A stretch of 58,694 nucleotides of DNA, from NCBI GenBank assembly GCA_021739645.1, contig JAIPBL010000034.1:1-58694 (forward strand). The letters run 5' to 3'. This document shows positions 52,163-58,694 of this stretch, piece by piece (position 1 is the first letter of the stretch; each line of letters starts with the position of its first letter). A program made the position numbers and the translations under genes. The notes beneath the pieces were generated by a model, which ran no database searches, was not told where the DNA came from, and saw only the letters and a program-made list of their open reading frames with translations. Origin of the DNA: Saprospiraceae bacterium (lineage in GTDB: Bacteria > Bacteroidota > Bacteroidia > Chitinophagales > Saprospiraceae).

Positions 52163-55100
52163 ATGAAAAAACTCATTTTCGTCGCCCTGTTCTTCACATA
52201 CCTCATACCTCACACCTCATACCTAAATGCCCAGGAAACCTTCCCTCGGAACGGTGTGGCGGACAATCGGGAGGGACTTTACGCCTTCACCAATGCCACC
52301 ATCTATAAAAGTTGGAACGAAAAATTGGAGAATGCCACCCTCATTATCCGAAAAGGTAAGGTAGCGGCCATCGGCAACGGCATTGCTGTACCAAAGGATG
52401 CCGTAGTGATTGACGCCGCCGGGAAGACAATTTACCCCGCCTTCATTGATATTTACACTGACTATGGCATGCCCGAAAAGAAAGACGGAGGCCCAGGCGG
52501 GGGAGGTGGACGGGGTCAGCAGATGCTCTCCGACAAAGGTGGAGCTTACGCTTGGAACGAGGCATTAAAGCCTGAATATCAAGCATTTGAAAATTTCAAA
52601 ACCAACGAAAAAGCCGCTGGTGAACTGCGCAAACTCGGCTTCGGGGCCGTGCTTTCGCACAACATGGACGGCATAGACCGGGGCAGCTCGGTGATGGTCA
52701 CACTCGGCGACGGCAATGAACATGAGGTTATCGTGAAAGAACGGGTTGGGCACCACCTCTCCTTCCGAAAAGGCAGCTCTTCGCAGAGTTACCCCAGCTC
52801 ACTAATGGGCGCCATTGCCCTGTTGCGACAGACCTACCTCGACGGGCAATGGTACAAAACGATTGGACGGCAGGAAGAAGTAAACCTATCGCTCGACGCC
52901 TGGAACAACCAGCTTGGCCTCACCCAATTCTTTGAGGTTTCCGACAAACTGGAAGTGCTGCGGGCAGCACGGCTCGGCAAAGAGTTTGGTGCCAGCTACA
53001 TCATTCGGGGCAACGGCGACGAGTACCAGCGCCTCGACGAAATGAAGGCAACTGGCTCGGCATTCATCATTCCCGTCAACTTCCCAGCAGCCTACGATGT
53101 GGAAGACCCATTCGATGCCATGCAAGTTTCGCTGGCGCAAATGAAGCACTGGGAACTCGCACCGACGAACCCCGCTAGGTTGTCAACCGCAGGCATCAGT
53201 TTTGCGCTCACCACCAATGGTTTACAGAAGAAAGAGGAGTTCATGGGCAACGTGCGAAAGGCCATCGAAAACGGACTGAGTGAGGCAGATGCCTTGAAGG
53301 CACTGACCTACGTGCCAGCCGGATTGGCCAATTCCTTGAACGAACTCGGCACGCTCGACAAGGGCAAAATCGCCAATTTCTTCATCGCCTCTGGCAATAT
53401 TTTCGAAGAAAAAACCAAAATCCACCACAACTGGGTGAACGGCAAACCATTCGTTTTCAAAGATTTAGAGTCACCCGAACTCGCTGGGTCGTATGATTTT
53501 GCCGTAGGCGACATGATGCAAAAACTGGAAGTTAAGGCATCTGGCGATGGGTTTGAGATGAACATTGTGGTGGACGACTCGACCAAGACCAAAGTCAGTT
53601 CAAAAATAAATGGCGACCGTATCACGCTTTCCTTCAAGCCAACTGGCTCTGAGCAAATGACCCGCCTCAATGGCACACACGGCGAAGGGAAAATGGGTGG
53701 AACTGGCCAAGAGGGAGGAGGAAACTGGGTCAACTGGAGCGCTACCCGGACGGGGGATGTTGAACCGGATTCTTCTAAGGTAAAAAAGGACGAGAAGAAG
53801 CCCGCCCCTGCTGGCGAATTGGGCAAAGTGACTTACCCATTCATGGCATTCGGCTGGACGGAGCGACCCAAAGCGGGCACTTATCTACTCAAAAATGCCA
53901 CCGTCTGGACCTGTGAAAAGGACGGTATTTTGCAAAATACCGACGTGCTCATTTCCAACGGAAAAATCACGAAAATCGGGAAAAACCTGAGCGATGCTGG
54001 CGCAACGGTGGTGGATGCCACGGGCAAACACATCACCCCCGGCATCATTGACGAGCACTCGCACATCGCCATCAGCCGGGGCGTGAACGAGGGCACACAG
54101 GCCAGCAGCGCCGAAGTGCGCATCGGCGACGTGGTGGATTCGGAGGACATTGACATTTATCGCCAACTGGCGGGGGGCGTCACTTGCTCCCAACTGTTGC
54201 ACGGCTCCGCCAATCCCATCGGTGGACAGAGCGCCATCATCAAGCTGCGCTGGGGTTTCTCGCCTGAGGAAATGAAGAACGAGGACGCCAAGCCGTTCAT
54301 CAAATTTGCCCTCGGCGAAAACGTGAAGCAAAGCAATTGGGCTAATTCCGGCGACCGTTTTCCACAGACCCGCATGGGCGTGGAGCAGGTCTATGAGGAC
54401 TATTTTACCGAAGCAAAAAAATACGCTGCGCTGAAAAAATCGGACATCCCGATAGCTATCGGGACTTTCCGCCGTGACCTGGAGTTGGATGCCTTGCAGG
54501 AAATTCTGGAAAACAAGCGATTCATCACCTGCCACAGCTACCGCCAGAGCGAAATCAACATGCTGATGGTGCTCGGCGACCGGATGGGCTTCAAGGTGAA
54601 CACCTTCACGCACATCCTCGAAGGCTACAAAGTGGCTGATAAGATGCGGGAACATGGCGCAGGTGGCAGCAGCTTCGCTGACTGGTGGGCCTACAAGTTC
54701 GAGGTATGGGAGGCCATACCACACAATGGCGCCATCATGCACGAGCAGGGCGTCACCGTTGCCTTCAATTCCGACGATGCCGAAATGGCCCGCCGCCTGA
54801 ACCAGGAAGCTGGCAAAGCGGTGCGTTTTGGTGGGGTAAAAGAGGAGGAGGCGCTGAAGTTCGTGACGCTGAATCCCGCCAAATTGCTGCACATTGACGA
54901 CCAAACGGGTAGTCTAAAAATTGGCAAGGACGCCGATGTGGTGGTGTGGAGCGACAACCCACTTTCCGTTTACGCCAAAGCCGAAATGACCTTCGTGGAC
55001 GGTATCAAGTTTTTTGACAGAAAAGTGGACGAAACGCTGCAAGCCGAAGTGGACGCCGAGCGCAATCGCTTGATTCAAAAGTCATTGGCCGTGAAAAAAG

Positions 55101-55180
55101 ACGGCGGAAATACCCAGCGGCCCAATGGTAGAAGAAGGGGGCATTACCACTGTGACAGTGATATGGATGAGGGGAATTAG
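52163..55180 (+). CDS. Large exported amidohydrolase with two amidohydrolase-like domains
   Basis: A signal peptide (about 1-24, ending YLNAQ) precedes domain one (about 25-440). This has the amidohydrolase beginning and ending patterns (NATIYKSWNEKLENATLIIR and AGLANSLNELGTLDKGKIAN), but the metal-binding HxH is replaced in PAFIDIYTDYGMPEK. A beta-rich linker (about 440-560) follows. Domain two (about 575-985) keeps plausible metal ligands: PGIIDEHSHIAISRG, ITCHSYRQSEINML, TFTHILEGYKVADK and FNSDDAEMARRLNQEAGKA. Related Bacteroidota proteins have about 1000 residues. It is probably a periplasmic hydrolase of cyclic amides or peptides; the substrate is unknown. Confidence 0.9.
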   Translation: MKKLIFVALFFTYLIPHTSYLNAQETFPRNGVADNREGLYAFTNATIYKSWNEKLENATLIIRKGKVAAIGNGIAVPKDAVVIDAAGKTIYPAFIDIYTDYGMPEKKDGGPGGGGGRGQQMLSDKGGAYAWNEALKPEYQAFENFKTNEKAAGELRKLGFGAVLSHNMDGIDRGSSVMVTLGDGNEHEVIVKERVGHHLSFRKGSSSQSYPSSLMGAIALLRQTYLDGQWYKTIGRQEEVNLSLDAWNNQLGLTQFFEVSDKLEVLRAARLGKEFGASYIIRGNGDEYQRLDEMKATGSAFIIPVNFPAAYDVEDPFDAMQVSLAQMKHWELAPTNPARLSTAGISFALTTNGLQKKEEFMGNVRKAIENGLSEADALKALTYVPAGLANSLNELGTLDKGKIANFFIASGNIFEEKTKIHHNWVNGKPFVFKDLESPELAGSYDFAVGDMMQKLEVKASGDGFEMNIVVDDSTKTKVSSKINGDRITLSFKPTGSEQMTRLNGTHGEGKMGGTGQEGGGNWVNWSATRTGDVEPDSSKVKKDEKKPAPAGELGKVTYPFMAFGWTERPKAGTYLLKNATVWTCEKDGILQNTDVLISNGKITKIGKNLSDAGATVVDATGKHITPGIIDEHSHIAISRGVNEGTQASSAEVRIGDVVDSEDIDIYRQLAGGVTCSQLLHGSANPIGGQSAIIKLRWGFSPEEMKNEDAKPFIKFALGENVKQSNWANSGDRFPQTRMGVEQVYEDYFTEAKKYAALKKSDIPIAIGTFRRDLELDALQEILENKRFITCHSYRQSEINMLMVLGDRMGFKVNTFTHILEGYKVADKMREHGAGGSSFADWWAYKFEVWEAIPHNGAIMHEQGVTVAFNSDDAEMARRLNQEAGKAVRFGGVKEEEALKFVTLNPAKLLHIDDQTGSLKIGKDADVVVWSDNPLSVYAKAEMTFVDGIKFFDRKVDETLQAEVDAERNRLIQKSLAVKKDGGNTQRPNGRRRGHYHCDSDMDEGN

Positions 55181-55232
55181 GTTTTACGATTGGGGAATGA
55201 CGAAAATAATTCTGATTTCTAAATCAATACGA

Positions 55233-56117
55233 ATGAAGTTTATAACCACTCTAATTGTGACGCTCTGTGCTTTTGGTGCTTATGGACAGAAATACGCATC
55301 CTGCGAAAACGCTTTGGAGGTATGCAGCAAGGAGAGTCTGAAATTTGAATTCAATCGGGACACAACCAGTGGAGGGGATTTGGACTTGCCGACATCTTGT
55401 CTGCTCGACGGCTACCCGACGACTTGGATTCAGTGGGAAATAGTGGAGGATGGCTATTTGACTTTCACTCTCATCCCTGAAAATCAGGCGGAAGACTTGG
55501 ATTTTGCAGTTTACAGGCTTCATCCCAAAAAAAACTGCACAAGGAAAGAACTCATGCGGTGCATGATGGCCGGAACCAACTTGGGCGATTTAAGGTCAAG
55601 CCTGCCCTGCCTGGGACCTACTGGTTTGAGCATAAAAGAGCCGGCATCGAATACTATGGAAAGACAAGGTTGCGGCAGGGGCACCAACAATTATCTGGCT
55701 GCACTGGATTGCAAAAAAGGAGAACGGTACGTTCTTGCCATTCAAAATTTTGACAATTCGGCAGGTGGGTTTTTCCTCGATTTTTGCGGAACCGCCATGT
55801 TGCCCTGCGATTCCATCCAATGCGTAGAATTCGTTGGCAGGGGAGCAAGTAAACACTACCATGACATCGTCGTTTACAACCAAGAAGTAACGACGGACTC
55901 CCTGTTGTTAAATCTCTACATCTCTACGCTTGACCCTATTGAAGTCAATATTCGCAACGGGGAAGGAATTGTCGTTTATCATGGCACGGTTCAGCCAATA
56001 CTGAACAAAACACGGTACGGAATACCTATCGTTTTCTTACCGGTTGGCAAATATGCCTTGGAACTCAAGACTAAGAAACGAAACGCTGTTTGCCACTTTT
56101 TCAAGGCAAAAAAATAG
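55233..56117 (+). CDS. Secreted hypothetical protein
   Basis: A signal peptide (MKFITTLIVTLCAFGAYGQ) is followed by a cysteine-rich region (SCENALEVCSKESLKFEFNR and SCLLDGYPTTWIQWEIVEDG). This resembles the PPC-like jelly-roll domain at the N-terminus of many Bacteroidota surface proteins, in which a W-Y/I-Q/K-W/F-E pattern precedes D-L-D-F-A-V-Y. No sorting domain is evident at the C-terminus. I chose the ATG at 55233 (294 residues), since earlier in-frame codons overlap the amidohydrolase gene end and lack a signal. Confidence 0.7.
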   Translation: MKFITTLIVTLCAFGAYGQKYASCENALEVCSKESLKFEFNRDTTSGGDLDLPTSCLLDGYPTTWIQWEIVEDGYLTFTLIPENQAEDLDFAVYRLHPKKNCTRKELMRCMMAGTNLGDLRSSLPCLGPTGLSIKEPASNTMERQGCGRGTNNYLAALDCKKGERYVLAIQNFDNSAGGFFLDFCGTAMLPCDSIQCVEFVGRGASKHYHDIVVYNQEVTTDSLLLNLYISTLDPIEVNIRNGEGIVVYHGTVQPILNKTRYGIPIVFLPVGKYALELKTKKRNAVCHFFKAKK

Positions 56118-56141
56118 CTTAGACTTTAAAGAGTCTTGCCG

Positions 56142-56870
56142 CTACGCCCGCCGCAACTGTATCACCCCCAACCAGTGCAACAGCCTTAATATCGGATAAA
56201 CTGGGTCAATTTCCCACCATTTCTGTGCGAAATTGGGGCTATTCGGGTGCTTGTGGTGGTTGTTTTGAAACAACTCACCAAGCATAAAGAAATCGAACGG
56301 CGTGGTATTTTTTGAGTGGTCGTCGTTGTCGAAATTCTGGTAGCCGTATTTATGGCCGCACTAATTGACGATGGCACCATGGACCGGCCCCATCATGAAG
56401 TGAACGGGAAGCAACAAGTACATCCACCATTCCGTAGCGAAAAAGGCGTAAAAAACCGTGTAGCTGACCATCCAAAAGATGCGGGAAGGCCAACCGTAAC
56501 CAAACCTATCCAGCCAATCCCAAGTCGGGTAATTGCCCAGAAATTTGGGGGATACTTCAATAGTCTTGTTCGCCAAGCCATGAAAAATGCGTTTGGTGTG
56601 CATCATCATTCCAAATACATCTTTGAAGAAATTTGGGGAATGTGGGTCTTTTTCCGTGTCGGAAAAAGCATGGTGCATCCGGTGCATGATGGCGTAGGAA
56701 CTTGGCGTCAAGTAAGACGAACCCTGTGCAAAGTAGGTTGACAAGTGAAAAAAACGCTCCCAGAATTTGTTCATGGTGAACATCTTGTGCGAAGCATAAC
56801 GGTGGTGGAAAAAGGTCTGGAAGAAGAGGCAAATGAACCAATGAGCCAGAAAAAACCAAAGAATTACCAT
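56142..56870 (-). pseudogene. Acyl-CoA desaturase interrupted by an in-frame TAG
   Basis: This is a membrane di-iron fatty-acid desaturase. His-box 1 is FFHHRYASHKMF and His-box 2 is MHRMHHAFSD. The frame stops at a TAG (56361-56363) after GPVHGAIVN. Reading through it continues as CGHKYGYQNFDNDDHSKNTT and ELFQNNHHKHPNSPNFAQKW, which supplies His-box 3 and a normal end at 56142-56144. In the family the stop position is Trp (VNWCGHKYG-type), so a TGG to TAG change is the simplest explanation. Without readthrough the enzyme lacks its third His-box and should be inactive. The full length would be 242 residues. Confidence 0.88.
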
Positions 56871-57074
56871 AATTTACCCATAGTGTTTTGTTGGAAAACC
56901 TACCGTATTTACCATAAATTTTGATGGCAGAACGGTTGGCATTCCTTGTTCGGAAAAGCTTCCGATTTCTAAGCGAAGGCACAAAGGTCGCCAGAACTTC
57001 TCAAAAGGGAATACTTTGAACAAGAAATAATCGTAAAGGTTTGCGGAATTACCAGCCTGTGCAAGGTGGTTGAC

Positions 57075-57599
57075 CTATTTTTCCAGTACCCACAAATTCA
57101 CTTCCTGCTCAAAATTTATGGAGCCAGGCGTGGTGACGTAGTTTTTTACGAAGGAGAAACCGAGTTTGGGCAAGGTTCGATTCGGGGCGGGATTGAGGGC
57201 GAAAGGCTCGCAGTAGAGCCTTTTCAACTGCATATTTTTGAAAAAAAATGGGATGGTCATTTTCAAAAAAGCAAGTCCGTGGCCGCCCTTCCGGTGCGCT
57301 GGATGCCAGAGGTGCAGGTGCAGGTATGCCTCCTCACCAAACACGATTTTGTTGACATTGGAATGGCCGATGGGCTGGCCGTTTAGTTCCCAAATAATGG
57401 CGTAGGCCTGTTTTTCTGGATAGCCCTCTGCAAGTTGCGCCGAAAGCATTTGATGCCATTGCTCCCGGCTGGGCAGTTTTGTTTTTTCTGCACCCATGCC
57501 TCGCAAGTAGTCCGCATCGGCGTTGAGCCAGTAATTGGCGATTGCATCAATGTCTCCGCTACTAATTTCACGGACAGAAAGCTTAGATTCAGATTCCAT
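57075..57599 (-). CDS. GNAT family N-acetyltransferase
   Basis: A 174-residue GCN5-related acetyltransferase using acetyl-CoA. SVREISSGDIDAIANYWLNA opens the fold. The central strands AYAIIWELNGQPIGHSNVNK and EAYLHLHLWHPAHRKGGHGL hold the acetyl-CoA pyrophosphate region (RKGGHGLAF in place of the usual R-x-x-G-x-G/A). The C-terminal LKRLYCEPFALNPAPNRTLP and LGFSFVKNYVTTPG are typical. I chose the ATG at 57599, because the frame upstream is antisense-type sequence over the methyltransferase gene. It lies 11 bp after the methyltransferase gene, so co-transcription is likely. Confidence 0.87.
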   Translation of the reverse strand: MESESKLSVREISSGDIDAIANYWLNADADYLRGMGAEKTKLPSREQWHQMLSAQLAEGYPEKQAYAIIWELNGQPIGHSNVNKIVFGEEAYLHLHLWHPAHRKGGHGLAFLKMTIPFFFKNMQLKRLYCEPFALNPAPNRTLPKLGFSFVKNYVTTPGSINFEQEVNLWVLEK

Positions 57600-57610
57600 A
57601 CCCCAAGTTT

Positions 57611-58447
57611 TTATTTGTGAAACAAATCCAAAAATCCTATCCGCCAAGGTTTCCAAATCCATGGAACGAGTTGAAAATGCTCCTTCACCTGGTTTTCCTT
57701 GCGGAAAAACACCACGCCGAAAAAGAACAGGTCGATGGTCACCGAAACTTTCGGGTGTTGTTGGATGGCCGTCCAAGCCTCCTCCATCCCGTTCGACCAG
57801 TGGATGTCGTCGAAAATGAACACGCTGCCCTCGTGCGCATGGTCGAGGCATTGTTCGAAATATTGGAGTGTTGGTTCTTTCCGGTGGTTGCCGTCCACGA
57901 AGACATAATCAAGGTGGCCAAGGGTTTTCAGTGCTTCCGGCAATTGCTTTTCGAACTGACCGAGCCACAGTTCCACATTTTTTGCTTTCAAAAGTTCGAG
58001 GTTCTTGCGGGCATACATAGCCACGTTCGGGCAACCTTCGATGGTGATGAAACGAGCATTGAGCGAGCCACCAGCCTGGTAGGCGGTGCTTATGGCCAGC
58101 GAAGTGCCGAGTTCGAGCATCGTGCTCGGCTTGTACTTGTCCACTATTTTGAATAAATACTGACACCCCATGGGGCTGTTGGCAGAGTAGCGGGCAAGGC
58201 TGCCGAGGCTGCGCTCTTTGCCGGGCGTCACCTGGGAGCCAGCGCCAAAGTCCGTGACGGTGATTTTGGTTTTGTCGCTGCGCAAAAACCGACGGAGGCC
58301 TTCCACTTCTGAAAAAGCATAGTACCAACGGTCGTCTTCCAGCACGGATTCCGTGAAGTCGAACACGAAGGGCGAGTGGACGTTGTACCTCGTTTTTGCT
58401 CGAAGGTAAAATTTAAGGAACCGGAAAAGAAGTTGAAGTCGTTGCAA
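57611..58447 (-). CDS. Class I SAM-dependent methyltransferase
   Basis: A 278-residue protein with an N-terminal helical region (YNVHSPFVFDFTESVLEDDR) and a Rossmann methyltransferase domain. The SAM-binding motif I equivalent is MLELGTSLAISTAYQAG, followed by FITIEGCPNVAMYARKNLEL, HLDYVFVDGNHRKEPTLQYF and FIFDDIHWSNGMEEAW. The pattern resembles O-methyltransferases such as the Methyltransf_24 group. The substrate is unknown. Confidence 0.85.
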   Translation of the reverse strand: MQRLQLLFRFLKFYLRAKTRYNVHSPFVFDFTESVLEDDRWYYAFSEVEGLRRFLRSDKTKITVTDFGAGSQVTPGKERSLGSLARYSANSPMGCQYLFKIVDKYKPSTMLELGTSLAISTAYQAGGSLNARFITIEGCPNVAMYARKNLELLKAKNVELWLGQFEKQLPEALKTLGHLDYVFVDGNHRKEPTLQYFEQCLDHAHEGSVFIFDDIHWSNGMEEAWTAIQQHPKVSVTIDLFFFGVVFFRKENQVKEHFQLVPWIWKPWRIGFLDLFHK

Positions 58448-58569
58448 GTGTTGCTTTTTGGAAAAGGCGGCAAATTAGGGCTAATGTTTGAATTTCGGCC
58501 TTGGTGGGCCTCCCAATCATTCCCCAATAACCATATCAAATTGCAAACAACGTTAACGCCGTTTTAACC

Positions 58570-58694
58570 ATGCATTTTTTCCTTCGGAAAATAACGGGAT
58601 ATTGGCCACCGTTTTGGCTTGCACACAAGCTTGTGGTCGCCCAATTTATTGGGCTGACCATTCTCCAGCTCGGTCAGCCCAATAAATTGGGCGA
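58570..58694 (+). CDS. Possible start of a gene running off the right edge
   Basis: An ATG at 58570 opens a frame to the window end, reading MHFFLRKITGYWPPFWLAHK and then LVVAQFIGLTILQLGQPNKL, a possible short membrane or signal segment. More than half of it is encoded by the inverted repeat at 58637-58694. Too little is visible to be sure that it is a gene. Confidence 0.35.
   Translation, partial: MHFFLRKITGYWPPFWLAHKLVVAQFIGLTILQLGQPNKLG
58637..58694. repeat. Inverted repeat at the right edge
   Basis: A 23-bp stem whose left arm begins TCGCCCAATTTATTGGGCTG and whose right arm is its exact complement, around a 12-nt loop. Each arm also contains the smaller palindrome CCCAATTTATTGGG-like unit. 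Confidence 0.8.

Noticed and set aside
56361-56363. Genome-wide reassignment of TAG
   Set aside because: TAG ends other intact genes here, including ftsZ and murE, at their expected C-termini, so a general code change is excluded.

Overview
The window comes from a member of the Bacteroidota, most likely a Saprospirales-type bacterium (the order is an inference). The support is a complete dcw (division and cell wall) cluster in Bacteroidota order, four proteins with C-terminal type IX secretion sorting regions, a GldM C-terminal-domain protein, a GWxTD protein, a TonB-dependent receptor, and several promoters matching the Bacteroidota -7 box TAnnTTTG. MurE has the DNPR motif of the meso-diaminopimelate-adding enzymes, so the cell wall should be of the DAP type.

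Left third (about 1-22,680, minus strand): mraZ, rsmH, ftsL, ftsI, murE, mraY, murD, ftsW, murG, murC, ftsQ, ftsA, ftsZ, ending in a clear intrinsic terminator at 975-1008. The order is canonical, but the cluster is interrupted at three points. Between ftsI and murE lie a REP-associated transposase with about a dozen REP copies, two AT-rich hypothetical genes and a 69-bp direct repeat. Between mraY and murD lies a dinD plus zeta-toxin-like pair, the latter frameshifted. Between murC and ftsQ lies a KilA-N gene. Most remaining junctions hold short palindromic repeats of several families, and one repeat sits in frame inside murC. MraZ-box-like repeats (TGGGA at 10-bp period) precede mraZ. At the extreme left edge an ISAzo13-like transposase has cut off a secreted-protein gene.

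Middle (about 23,000-41,150): a polyprenol-phosphate sugar transferase and a GWxTD protein (minus); an MscS channel; then a plus-strand sugar cluster (FucP-type permease, lipoprotein, fucose/rhamnose mutarotase, short-chain dehydrogenase) consistent with oxidative use of L-fucose or a similar deoxysugar. These are followed by a GldM C-terminal-domain protein, a nucleotidyltransferase-like gene with a small partner, urocanate hydratase, a TonB-dependent receptor, a small type IX secreted protein, a subtilisin-like protease with a long insertion, and a pirin.

Right third (about 41,150-58,694): a secreted GH9 glycoside hydrolase; a decay zone (43.6-45.0 kb) with two copies of a MITE-like element, a DinB remnant, a 58-bp perfect palindrome and a cytochrome-like lipoprotein that lost its 5' end to it; an ABC exporter; two Fe-S electron-transfer proteins separated by a type IX secreted protein; another secreted protein; a 1005-residue two-domain amidohydrolase; an acyl-CoA desaturase interrupted by an in-frame TAG at a conserved Trp; a GNAT acetyltransferase and a methyltransferase. 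No rRNA, tRNA or CRISPR array was seen. All family assignments are from reading the sequence; no database search was run.
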